The notes under the pieces: model-generated | What the model saw: the letters and a program-made list of their open reading frames with translations, nothing else | Told to the model about the DNA's origin: nothing | Database searches by the model: none | Position numbers and translations under genes: made by a program | Part shown: piece by piece, positions 1 through 8,456 of the stretch | Layout of the letters: every line of letters starts with the position of its first letter | Numbering within the stretch: position 1 is the stretch's first letter | Source: JAKPAM01 sp047601745 | GTDB lineage: Bacteria > Pseudomonadota > Gammaproteobacteria > Burkholderiales > Burkholderiaceae_E | NCBI GenBank assembly: GCA_047601745.1 | Contig: JASGIS010000001.1 | Location: forward strand, 5,952,001 to 6,016,000 | Length of the DNA stretch: 64,000 nt | Reading direction: 5' to 3'

Positions 1-2647
1 CGTCGTGCCAGCTCAACGGCAGGTCCTCCGCGCCGACCCGGCGGAACGCGCACGCGAACGGCACGAACACCAGCGGATACTCGAGCCCCTTGGACTTGTG
101 GACCGTGACGACCTTGACCAGGTCGTCGTCGCTCTCGAGGCGCTGGCGACGGGTATCGTCGCCGACGGCACGAGCCTGGATCCGCTCGGCCAGTTCGCGG
201 ATCAGCGCGTGTTCGCCATCGAGCGTGGCGCCGGCCTGCTGCAGCAGTTCGGCCAGGTGCAGCAGGTCGGTCAGGCCGCGCTCGTCGCCGCGCGACAGCA
301 GCCGGGCCGGCACCGCGAAATCGTGCAGCAGATGTCGGATCATCGGCAGCACGCCCTGGCGTCGCCAGATCGCCCGATACGCGCGCCAGCGCTCGACCTG
401 CGCCTCCCAGTACGCCTCGTCGTCATTGAGCCGGTCCAGCGTCGGCCAGTCCAGGCCCAGCGTCGCGCTGGCCAGCGCCGCGCGCAGCCGGCGATCGTCG
501 TACGGATCGGCGCAGGCGCGCAACCAGGCCAGCAGGTCGCCGGCGACCCGGCTGTCGAACACCGATTCCCGATCGGACAGGTAGACGCTGCGCAGGCCGA
601 CGCGCGCCAGCGCGCGCCGCACGAGCGTGGCCTCGGCACCGTTGTTGACGAGCACCGCGACGTCACCGGGACGCAGCGGCTGCCATTCCCCGCCGGATGA
701 CGCGAAGCCGGCGCGACCGGCGCCGGCAAGCCCGATCAGCGCGGCGATCTGCGCGGCCGTCGCGTCGGCCAGCGACTTACGGTAGGCCACCATGCCGACC
801 TTGCCCGGCGGCAGCGTCCAGCAGGTCAGCGCCGGCGCGGGCTCGCCGTCGACGCACCAGCATTCGTCGCGGCCGCGCGCTTCGGCCGGATGGAAGGGCA
901 GCAGGTCCTCGCCGCCGCGCCGGCCCAGGAACGCGCCCCGGCCGGCCGGATCGCGCTGCGCGAGTTCGAACCAGGCGTTGACGGCCGCGACCATCGGCGC
1001 GGTCGACCGGAAGTTGGTCGCCAGCGTGTAGTGCCGCCCGCGCGTCGCGCGGCGCGCGGCCAGGTACGAATGGATGTCGGCGCCGCGAAACGCGTAGATC
1101 GCCTGTTTCGGATCACCGATCAGCACGAGCGCCGACGCATCGTCGACGCTGCCGGCACCGCCACCGCCACCGCCATCGCCACCGCCACCGCCACCGCCAT
1201 CGCCATCGACATCGACATCGACATCGGCGGCCGGCGCCGCGTCGACCCGGTAGATCGCGTCGAAGATCCGGTACTGCTCGGGATTCGTGTCCTGGAACTC
1301 GTCGATCATCGCGACCGGAAAGCGCTCGCGGATCCGCGCCGCGAGCTGCCGGCCGTGCTCGCCCTGCAGCGCGCGGTCGAGCCGCGTCAGCAGGTCGTCG
1401 AAACCGACGGCGGCGCGGCGCGACTTCTCCCACGCGAAGCGCTCGACGACCCAGGCGGTCGCGTGGCGCAGCAGCGCCGCGCGGCCGTCGGGCAGCGAAT
1501 CGAGTTCGCTTTTCAGCCGCTCGATCGCCGTCCAGGCCGGATGCGCGGGCGGCGCGCCGTCGCGCCAGACCTCGGCGAGGCCGGCCGGCGTCAGGCGTTG
1601 CCAGCCGGTCTTCAGATCCAGCCGGACGGCCTGCGGATCAGTAGCCCAGCAGCGCAGCGCGTCGAGCCACGGCACGTAATGGTTCCGCTTGAACTTCTGC
1701 CCGAGCACCCGGCGGTTCGCGCAGGCTTCGTCGAGCAGCGGGCCGATCTCGTCGAGCCAGGCCGGCCAGGGCGCTTTCAACCGGGCCAGGCGCAGGTCGG
1801 CGTCGCGACGGGCGGCGGCCAGCGCCCGCGCCGGCTCGTCGGCCTCTCCGGCGCCGTCGGCGATCCGCTCGTGCACGGGCAGCAGGCGGTCGAGGACGCG
1901 CAGCATCGACTCCGGGCTGGACCACCAGCCGCGCACGCGCCGCGCGTCGGCCTCGTCGAGCGGATACAGGAACACGCGCCAGTAGTCGCGCACGACGTCG
2001 ATCAGCCAGTCCGACAGGTCGGTGCGCAGCGTCTGCGTGAACGGGCTGTCGGTCGCGAACGCGTGCTCGCGCAGCATCCGGTGGCACCAGCCGTGGATCG
2101 TCGAGACGGCCGCCTCGTCCATCTGCTGCGCGGCCGCCTGCAACAGCCGCGCGCACTGCCGCCAGCGCGCCGGCGGATGGTCGTCGCGCAACGCGCGCAG
2201 CAGCGGATCGACGAGCGCATCGTCGGAACCGTCATCGGCGTCATCGGCGTCATCGGCGTCATCGGCGTCATCAGCGTCATCAGCGTCATCGGCGACATCA
2301 GTCGCATCGTCGCCATCGCCGGCCGCCGCGCCATCCCCGCCGTGATCGCTGCCGGCCTCGGCCTCGACCGCCGAGCGCTCGAAATACGCGGCGGCCTGCG
2401 CGAGGCGTGAGCGGATCCGGTCGCGCAGCTCCTGCGTGGCGGCATCGGTGAAGGTCACGACCAGCACCTGCTGCGGCGTCAGCGGCCGCGCGAACGCGGC
2501 CTCGCCGCCGTGGCCGAGCATCAGTCTCAGGTACAAGGCGGCGATCGTGAAGGTCTTGCCCGTGCCGGCGCTCGCCTCGATCAGGCGGCTGCCGCGCAAG
2601 GGGAACCGCAGCGGATCGAGCCGGATCGGCGCCCCCCGCTCAGTCAT
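1..2647 (-). CDS. recB: RecBCD exonuclease V, beta subunit RecB (C-terminus cut by window edge)
   Basis: RecB is the 3'-5' helicase and nuclease subunit of RecBCD, which processes double-strand breaks for recombination and degrades foreign linear DNA. About 882 codons are visible. The N-terminus reads RLIEASAGTGKTFTIAALYL, the Walker A loop (GTGKT) of UvrD-type helicases, followed by VVTFTDAAT (motif Ia). Further on are LVLIGDPKQAIYAFRGAD (motifs III/IV) and VVTVHKSKGLEYPLVF (motif V region). The C-terminal nuclease domain lies outside the window. The ATG at 2647 overlaps the recC stop, so translation is probably coupled. The frame stays open to the left edge. Oddities: two low-complexity insertions, a Gly/Asp/Val-rich one directly before the DPKQ motif and an acidic Ala-Asp-Asp one near residues 116-139, both made by tandem repeats. 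The identification itself is secure. Confidence 0.95.
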   Translation of the reverse strand, partial: MTERGAPIRLDPLRFPLRGSRLIEASAGTGKTFTIAALYLRLMLGHGGEAAFARPLTPQQVLVVTFTDAATQELRDRIRSRLAQAAAYFERSAVEAEAGSDHGGDGAAAGDGDDATDVADDADDADDADDADDADDADDGSDDALVDPLLRALRDDHPPARWRQCARLLQAAAQQMDEAAVSTIHGWCHRMLREHAFATDSPFTQTLRTDLSDWLIDVVRDYWRVFLYPLDEADARRVRGWWSSPESMLRVLDRLLPVHERIADGAGEADEPARALAAARRDADLRLARLKAPWPAWLDEIGPLLDEACANRRVLGQKFKRNHYVPWLDALRCWATDPQAVRLDLKTGWQRLTPAGLAEVWRDGAPPAHPAWTAIERLKSELDSLPDGRAALLRHATAWVVERFAWEKSRRAAVGFDDLLTRLDRALQGEHGRQLAARIRERFPVAMIDEFQDTNPEQYRIFDAIYRVDAAPAADVDVDVDGDGGGGGGGDGGGGGGAGSVDDASALVLIGDPKQAIYAFRGADIHSYLAARRATRGRHYTLATNFRSTAPMVAAVNAWFELAQRDPAGRGAFLGRRGGEDLLPFHPAEARGRDECWCVDGEPAPALTCWTLPPGKVGMVAYRKSLADATAAQIAALIGLAGAGRAGFASSGGEWQPLRPGDVAVLVNNGAEATLVRRALARVGLRSVYLSDRESVFDSRVAGDLLAWLRACADPYDDRRLRAALASATLGLDWPTLDRLNDDEAYWEAQVERWRAYRAIWRRQGVLPMIRHLLHDFAVPARLLSRGDERGLTDLLHLAELLQQAGATLDGEHALIRELAERIQARAVGDDTRRQRLESDDDLVKVVTVHKSKGLEYPLVFVPFACAFRRVGAEDLPLSWHD
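1153..1228. repeat. in-frame 3/6/9-bp tandem repeat inside recB (Gly/Asp/Val linker)
   Basis: Degenerate repeats of accgcc/atcgcc and atcgac run for about 75 bp. Read on the minus strand in the recB frame they give alternating Val-Asp then Gly-rich sequence, inserted just before the conserved helicase segment ALVLIGDPKQ. All units are multiples of three, so length changes keep the frame. Confidence 0.85.
2231..2300. repeat. in-frame 9-bp tandem repeat inside recB (Ala-Asp-Asp)n
   Basis: About eight units of gtcatcggc, some with an a in place of the second g of ggc. In the recB frame each unit encodes Ala-Asp-Asp, giving an acidic tract between helicase motif Ia and the next conserved helices. 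Confidence 0.9.
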
Positions 2648-5600
2648 CGCCGCCCTCGAGATGCGCCTCGAGCGGCGCGTACAGGCGATCGCAGCAGACG
2701 GCGAAGCGCCCGTCGGCCCATAACGCGTCGAAATCGGGGTAAGCGCGCGCCAAGCACGGATCGCCGCGCACCTCGCCGGGCGTGCCGTGCCGGCCGTCCT
2801 GGCCTTCATAAGCGCTGCGCGCCTTGCGCGCGGCGTCGGCATCGATCGGCAGATCCGGCCGGCCGCCGGCGCGCAGCCACGCGAAACCGGCCCGCGGCGC
2901 CAGCGGCAGCGCTTCGCGCAAGCCGTCGGCATAAGCGTTGAGCAGCGCCGACCAGTAGCGGGCGGCGGCATCGGCCGCCAGCGGCCGCAGCGTCGCGCTG
3001 CCGTTCTTGCCGATCACGCAGGTCGTCATCGGCGGACCGGCCAGGTGGGCGGCGACGTGATCGATCCAGTGCCGCAGCAGGCGCTCGCGACGGTAGCTGC
3101 GCTGCTTGTCGATCAGCGACGACGACGACAGCAGCACGCGCGCCAGCGCGCCATCGCCGTCGCGCCGCCAGTCGCCGAGCCAGTCGCGCAACTGCAGGCC
3201 CGGATCGGCGCGCACGACCGGATCGACGACGAGCCGCGGCGCCAGCGCCTCGGGCCAGTCGGCGATCGCGGCGAGGTAGCGCTCGAACAGGTCGTCCATC
3301 GGTTCGAGCAGCGCGTCGACGACCGGCTGCGCGAACCCGGCGATCGGCAGCGCGCCGCGCCGCCGGATGCGCGCCAGCGCGTCACGCAGCACTGCGTCGC
3401 GCGGCAGGCCGCGATCGACGGCCTGCCGCTGCGCGCGGATCAGTTCGTCCTGCAACTGCCATTGCTCGAGCGCGTCGAGCTCGAACGGCTCGTGATCGAG
3501 CGCAGCCGGATCGACCGGATCGAACGCGATCCGCAGGCGCGCACGGAAGAAGGCCTCGGCCGGACTGCGAACGAATCGCCGCAGCGCATCCAGCGTCAGC
3601 GGCGGCTCCGGACTCGCGGCCGCCAGTCGCGTCGTCGCGCCGCCGGCCGCCGGCGGATCGATCTCGGCCTGCAGGCCGGCGCGCCAATCGTCGGCGTAGC
3701 TGAACAGCGCCGGCGGCCGCCCGGCCTCGAAGTAACGGCGGCTGAACGGCTGCAGCGGATGCTCGACCGTCAGCGCCGCCGGGTCGATCCGCCAGCCGGC
3801 CCGCAGATGGTCGCGCAACTGCGCGACCAGCACCGACGGCGGCCGTTCGCTGTTGTCGTGGATGCTGCGCCCGACCCAGCTCACGTGCAGGTGGTCGCGC
3901 GCCGACAGCACGGCTTCGAGGAACAGGTAGCGGTCGTCGTCGCGCCGCGAACGGTCGCCGGGCCGATAGTCGCTGCCCATCAGATCGAAATCGATCGCGA
4001 TCCGCGTGCGCGGAAAATCGCCGTCGTTCATGCCGAGCAGGCAGACGCGGCGGAACGGGATCGCGCGCATCGGCATCAGCGTCGCGAACGTCACGCCGCC
4101 GCCGAAGAACGGCTGTCCGAGCGTCGGCGCGTCGAGCTGGCCGAGCCAGTGGTCGCGCACGATCGCCAGCGACACCGGCTCGGTCAGGCGGGCCTCGTCG
4201 CAGGCCGCCTGCCAGTCGGCCAGCAACTGGCGCAGCCGCACCAGCGTGAAGCCGTCGTCGCCGTCGGGCGCCGCGAAGAAATCGTCGAGCAGCGCCGTCA
4301 GGCGCCGCGTCCACTGCGACGGGCTCGCGGGTTCGCGCAGCGCGCGCCAGTGGCGCTCGATCGCGTCGATGACCCGCATCAGCGGACCGAGCAGCTCGGC
4401 ATCGATGCCGCCGACCTCGTCGAGCGGCTCGATCTCGGACCAGGCGTCGCCGTCGCCGACCGCGTAGCCGAGCATCATCCGCTCGAGCCCGAAACGCCAG
4501 CTGTTCTGTTCGGGCGAACCGGGCAGCGACAACGCGTCGCGCTGCTCGGCATGCAGGCCCCAGCGCACGTTGGCGGCGGCGACCCAGCGTTGCAGCAGCG
4601 GCAGCCGCGCTTCGTCGATGCCGAAGCGGCGACGCAGCGCCGGCACGTCGAGCAGGTCGATGACCTCGGCGGCGCTGATCCGGCTCGTCGGCAGCTCGAG
4701 CAGCTTGTCCAGCGCGCCGAGCAGCGGATCGTGATGCCGCTGGCCGCGATCGGCGAGCGCGAACGGAATGTGGCGCCGGTCGCCGGGCGCCGGCAGCCCG
4801 AACACCGCCTGCACGTGCGGCGCGTACGCGTCGATGTCGGGCACCATGACGATGATGTCGCGCGGCTGCAGCATCGGGTCGCGGGCCAGCGCGTCGAGCA
4901 ACTGGTCGTGCAGGATCTCGACTTCGCGCAGCGCGCCGTGCGCGACGTGGAAGCGGATCGACGCGTCGCTCGACGGATCGGGCCGCGGCCAGCATTCGCG
5001 GGTCTCGGCCAGCGGCCGCAGGTCGCGGATGTCGTCCTGCAGTTGCTGCAGCAGCGTCGCCTCGCCGCTCGACTCGAACAGGTCGATCCGCCGGCTCAGC
5101 TCGTCGAAGCGATGCTCGTAGCGCTGCCGGTCGTCGTGGACGTCGAGCAGGTGGATGAAATCGCGCCCCTGCCGCCCCCAGGCCGCCAGCAGCGGATGCG
5201 CGTGGCGATGCAGATCGTCGTCGTCGATCGGCGGCGGCAGCCCGCCTCGCCGCGCCTGACGGCTGCGCCCGATCCGCAGCAGGTCGCGGTCGGCGACGAT
5301 GTCGGCCCAGAAGTGCTCGCACGGGTTGTGCACGCACATCAGCACCGGCATCCACGTCGACAGCGCCGCCAGCGCTTCGAGCCACTGCTGCGGCAGCGAC
5401 GAGATGCCGAACACCAGCACGCGCCGGGGCAGCCCCTGCAGGCCGGCCGGCCGCGCGCCGCCGTGCTCGGCCGCCAGCGCCGCGGCCGCGACGAACTCGC
5501 GATGGACGTTGGCGCGGCTGTGCGCGGCATCGCCGGGCCGCATGTCGTCGAGCAGCGAACGCCATAGCTGCGGCTGCCAGCGCTGCTCGTCGGGCAGCTC

Positions 5601-6125
5601 GACGACGCCGCGCCGCGAGGTCCGGATCCGGTCGTGGCCCAGCGCCCAGTCTTCGAGCCAGTCGGCCCGATAGACCTGGTACTGGTCGAGCAGGTCGGCC
5701 AGCCGTTCGGCGAGCTGGAAGCGCTTGCGCAGATCGGCGTCGCCGTCGAGAAAGCGCCGCAGCGGCGCGAACGCCGGCCGGTCGAGCAGCGCCGGCAGCA
5801 GCCTGACCAGCCGCCAGGTCAGCAGCCGCCGGTCGAACGGCGAGGTCGACGGCACGCGATCGGCGCCGAGCACCGCGCGATAGGCCTGCCACAGGAATCG
5901 CGCCGGCAGTTGCGCGTCGATCGCCGCGGCGATGCCCAGCCCGCCGTCGGAGCGGTCGCGCGCCAGCGCGAGCTTCAGCCACTGCGCGACGCCGTTGCTC
6001 TGCACGAGCACGACCTCGGTCTCGAGCGGCGGCAGCGGGTGCGCGTCGATCCAGCCGAGCAGCAGGTCGCGCAGCGCCTCGGGCCGGTTGCCGTGCACGA
6101 CCATCAATCCGGCCGCGTCCATCAT
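2640..6125 (-). CDS. recC: RecBCD exonuclease V, gamma subunit RecC
   Basis: RecC (1161 aa; the E. coli protein is 1122) holds RecB and RecD together and recognises Chi in the RecBCD complex. The N-terminus matches the family: VVHGNRPEALRDLL, then ETEVVLVQSNGVAQWLKLAL, the inactivated-helicase Walker region where E. coli has LVQSTGMAQWL. Further family blocks include RVLVFGISSLPQQWLEAL, DIIVMVPDIDAYAPHVQAVF and IPFRRVCLLGMNDGDFPR. The gene lies 15 bp after the dehydrogenase stop and overlaps recB by 8 bp, so it belongs to a compact minus-strand operon (pncB, dehydrogenase, recC, recB, presumably recD beyond the edge). The M-M start at 6125 was kept; the second Met is equally possible. Confidence 0.96.
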   Translation of the reverse strand: MMDAAGLMVVHGNRPEALRDLLLGWIDAHPLPPLETEVVLVQSNGVAQWLKLALARDRSDGGLGIAAAIDAQLPARFLWQAYRAVLGADRVPSTSPFDRRLLTWRLVRLLPALLDRPAFAPLRRFLDGDADLRKRFQLAERLADLLDQYQVYRADWLEDWALGHDRIRTSRRGVVELPDEQRWQPQLWRSLLDDMRPGDAAHSRANVHREFVAAAALAAEHGGARPAGLQGLPRRVLVFGISSLPQQWLEALAALSTWMPVLMCVHNPCEHFWADIVADRDLLRIGRSRQARRGGLPPPIDDDDLHRHAHPLLAAWGRQGRDFIHLLDVHDDRQRYEHRFDELSRRIDLFESSGEATLLQQLQDDIRDLRPLAETRECWPRPDPSSDASIRFHVAHGALREVEILHDQLLDALARDPMLQPRDIIVMVPDIDAYAPHVQAVFGLPAPGDRRHIPFALADRGQRHHDPLLGALDKLLELPTSRISAAEVIDLLDVPALRRRFGIDEARLPLLQRWVAAANVRWGLHAEQRDALSLPGSPEQNSWRFGLERMMLGYAVGDGDAWSEIEPLDEVGGIDAELLGPLMRVIDAIERHWRALREPASPSQWTRRLTALLDDFFAAPDGDDGFTLVRLRQLLADWQAACDEARLTEPVSLAIVRDHWLGQLDAPTLGQPFFGGGVTFATLMPMRAIPFRRVCLLGMNDGDFPRTRIAIDFDLMGSDYRPGDRSRRDDDRYLFLEAVLSARDHLHVSWVGRSIHDNSERPPSVLVAQLRDHLRAGWRIDPAALTVEHPLQPFSRRYFEAGRPPALFSYADDWRAGLQAEIDPPAAGGATTRLAAASPEPPLTLDALRRFVRSPAEAFFRARLRIAFDPVDPAALDHEPFELDALEQWQLQDELIRAQRQAVDRGLPRDAVLRDALARIRRRGALPIAGFAQPVVDALLEPMDDLFERYLAAIADWPEALAPRLVVDPVVRADPGLQLRDWLGDWRRDGDGALARVLLSSSSLIDKQRSYRRERLLRHWIDHVAAHLAGPPMTTCVIGKNGSATLRPLAADAAARYWSALLNAYADGLREALPLAPRAGFAWLRAGGRPDLPIDADAARKARSAYEGQDGRHGTPGEVRGDPCLARAYPDFDALWADGRFAVCCDRLYAPLEAHLEGGDD

Positions 6126-6140
6126 CGCTCCGACGAGGAC

Positions 6141-7100
6141 TTAGCCCGCATTCACCGGCGTCAACAAGGGCTGCGAGCGCGCCCACGCGCACAGGTTGCG
6201 GGCGGCCAACTCGGCCATCGCGACCCGCGTCGAACGCGTCGCGCTGCCCAGGTGCGGCGTCAGCACGACGCGCGGCGCCGACAGCAGCGCCGGCTCGACG
6301 GCCGGTTCGTTCTCGTAGACGTCCAGTCCGGCCGCGCCCAGCCGCCCGTCGCACAGCGCCTGCGCCAGCGCGCGGTCGTCGACGATGCCGCCGCGGGCGA
6401 TGTTGACCAGCACGGCGGTCGGCTTCATCGACGCGAGCTCGGCCGCACCGATCAGATGGTGCGTCTGCGCCGAATACGGGACGACGATCACGACGTGGTC
6501 GGACTCGCGCAGCAGCGTCGGCAGGTCGACGCGCGTCGCGCCGAGTTCGGCCTCGTTCGGCGCGACGCTGCGGTTGAAGTAGCCGACCGTCATCGAAAAG
6601 CCGCGGGCCCGGCGCGCGACCGCCGAGCCGATGCGGCCCATGCCGACGATGCCCAGCCGGCTGCCGTGCACGTCCTGGCCGAGGAACTGGTCGAACGCCC
6701 AACGCTGCCACTGGCCGTCGCGCAGCCAGCGCTCGGATTCGCCGACCCGCCGCGCCGCGGCCATCAGCAGCGCCCAGGCCATGTCGGCCGTCGCCTCGGT
6801 CAGCACGTCGGGCGTGTTGGTGACGACGATGCCGCGCTCGCGGCAGCGCGCCACGTCGATCTGGTTGTAGCCGACCGAGCCGGTCGAGATGATCCGCAGG
6901 TCCGGCGCCGCGTCGATGACGTCGGCGCCGATCGCGTCGGACGCGGTCACGAACAGCGCCTGCTTGTCGGCGACGCGCCGTTTCAGCTCGTCGGCGTCCC
7001 ACAGCGCGTCGCTCTGGTTGTCCTCGACGTCGAAAGCCTCGCGCAGCAATGCGATCGTCGGGTCGAACACCTGGCGGGTGATCAGCAGCCGGGGCTTCAT
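6141..7100 (-). CDS. D-isomer-specific 2-hydroxyacid dehydrogenase (glyoxylate/hydroxypyruvate reductase type)
   Basis: A 319-aa cytoplasmic NAD(P)H-dependent oxidoreductase that probably reduces glyoxylate, hydroxypyruvate or a 2-ketoacid. Family signs in order: STGSVGYNQIDVARC (substrate loop), GIVGMGRIGSAVARRARGF (Rossmann nucleotide loop), PTAVLVNIARGGIVDD (catalytic Arg region), GLDVYENEP (catalytic Glu region) and LTPHLGSAT (catalytic His). The length is typical. The start ATG at 7100 shares one base with the pncB stop (TGATG), which fixes it by coupling; a longer frame reading back through pncB is a shadow. Subfamily and substrate cannot be settled from sequence alone: GhrB-like and gluconate 2-dehydrogenase-like enzymes look alike here. 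Confidence 0.9.
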   Translation of the reverse strand: MKPRLLITRQVFDPTIALLREAFDVEDNQSDALWDADELKRRVADKQALFVTASDAIGADVIDAAPDLRIISTGSVGYNQIDVARCRERGIVVTNTPDVLTEATADMAWALLMAAARRVGESERWLRDGQWQRWAFDQFLGQDVHGSRLGIVGMGRIGSAVARRARGFSMTVGYFNRSVAPNEAELGATRVDLPTLLRESDHVVIVVPYSAQTHHLIGAAELASMKPTAVLVNIARGGIVDDRALAQALCDGRLGAAGLDVYENEPAVEPALLSAPRVVLTPHLGSATRSTRVAMAELAARNLCAWARSQPLLTPVNAG

Positions 7101-8281
7101 CAGGCCGGCTCCGGGATCTCGAACACCTGGCGCAGGTACTTCAGGTACGCCTCGTCCTCGCACATGTTCTTTGACGGCGTGTCGGACAGCTTGGCCACCG
7201 GCTGGCCGTTGCAGCGGACCATCTTGATGACGATCTGCAGCGGCGTATAGCCGAGGTCGTTGGTCAGGTTGGTGCCGACGCCGAACGCCAGCCGGCAGCG
7301 GTCGCGGAACTGCTCGTACAGCCGGATCGCCAGCGGGAAATCGAGCCCGTCCGAGAAGATCAGCGTCTTCGTGCGCGGATCGATGCGGTTGGCCTCGTAA
7401 TGCGCGAGCAGCCGCTCGCCCCAGACGAACGGATCGCCCGAATCGTGCCGCGCCCCGTCGAACAGCTTGCAGAAATACAGGTCGAAGTCGCGCAGGAACG
7501 CCGACATCCCGTAGACGTCGGACAGCGCGATGCCCAGGTCGCCGCGGTACTCGCGCGCCCAGATCTCGAAGCCGTAGGTCTGCGAGTCGCGCAGCCGCGG
7601 CCCGAGCCCCTGGCAGGCCTGCAGGTATTCGTGCGCCATCGTGCCCAGCGGCACCATGTCGTGCTTCATCGCGTAGTAGACGTTGGACGTGCCCGCCAGC
7701 CGCGGCCCGAGCCCCTGCTGGCCGACGCGCAGCACTTCTTCCTGCCACAGCCGCGAGAAGCGCCGCCGCGTCCCGTAATCGGCGATCTTCATCTGGTCCA
7801 GGTCGGGGCGGTCGATCAGCATCGACATCTTGGCCGTCAGCCGCCGCCGCCCTTCCTCGAGGTCGGGCTCTTTCTGCGTGTTGCGGAAGTAGATCTCGTT
7901 GACGATCGCCAGCACCGGGATCTCGAACAGGATCGTGTGCAGCCAGGGCCCCTTGATGACGATGTCGATCTCGCCGTTGTTCTTCGGCGAGGGACGCACG
8001 TCGATGTACTTGGGGTTCATCTGGAACAGGCCGAGGAAATCGATGAAATCGCTCTTGATGAACCGGAAACTGCGCAGGTAGTCCAGCTCGCGGCTGCGAA
8101 AGCGCAGCAGGCACAGATGGTGGATCTCCTCGCGGATCTCGTCGATGAACGGCGTCAGCGCCACCCCTTCGTTGCGGCACTTGAAGCGATACTCGACCTG
8201 CGCCCCCGGGAAATGGTGGAGCACGACCTGCATCATCGTGAACTTGTACAGATCGGTATCGAGCAACGAAGTAATGATCAT
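7100..8281 (-). CDS. pncB: nicotinate phosphoribosyltransferase
   Basis: PncB (393 aa) makes nicotinate mononucleotide from nicotinate and PRPP with ATP, in the NAD salvage (Preiss-Handler) route. It starts MIITSLLDTDLYKFTMMQ, the family N-terminus, and contains AGTSNVYYAMKHDMVPLGTMAHEY, carrying the active-site His that is phosphorylated, then KTLIFSDGLDF and FGVGTNLTNDLG, the phosphate-binding end of the barrel. Length is normal. It is the first gene of the minus-strand cluster leading to recBC, with a 1-bp stop/start overlap to the dehydrogenase. The 175 bp upstream is shared with the divergent symporter gene; no clear promoter motif was picked out there. Confidence 0.95.
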   Translation of the reverse strand: MIITSLLDTDLYKFTMMQVVLHHFPGAQVEYRFKCRNEGVALTPFIDEIREEIHHLCLLRFRSRELDYLRSFRFIKSDFIDFLGLFQMNPKYIDVRPSPKNNGEIDIVIKGPWLHTILFEIPVLAIVNEIYFRNTQKEPDLEEGRRRLTAKMSMLIDRPDLDQMKIADYGTRRRFSRLWQEEVLRVGQQGLGPRLAGTSNVYYAMKHDMVPLGTMAHEYLQACQGLGPRLRDSQTYGFEIWAREYRGDLGIALSDVYGMSAFLRDFDLYFCKLFDGARHDSGDPFVWGERLLAHYEANRIDPRTKTLIFSDGLDFPLAIRLYEQFRDRCRLAFGVGTNLTNDLGYTPLQIVIKMVRCNGQPVAKLSDTPSKNMCEDEAYLKYLRQVFEIPEPA

Positions 8282-8456
8282 GCCGGTCCGGCGCCTCCCT
8301 GGTGCAACCCCCAGTATTGCATGGCCGCCGGCCGCGCGAAAACGACAGCCTCCTAGCCGGCGGCCCGCACCGACGCAGGGCGCCGCGCGGCTGATTTATG
8401 ATCGCGGACAATCGCATGCGCCGGCCGCGAGCCGGGAACCTGGCAAAGGGGAACGG

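Noticed and set aside
2787..5567. A 926-codon plus-strand frame opposite recC, and many other long frames opposite or across known genes
   Set aside because: They are Arg/Pro/Ala-rich, have no family motifs, and arise from the high GC content; the minus-strand recC is certain.
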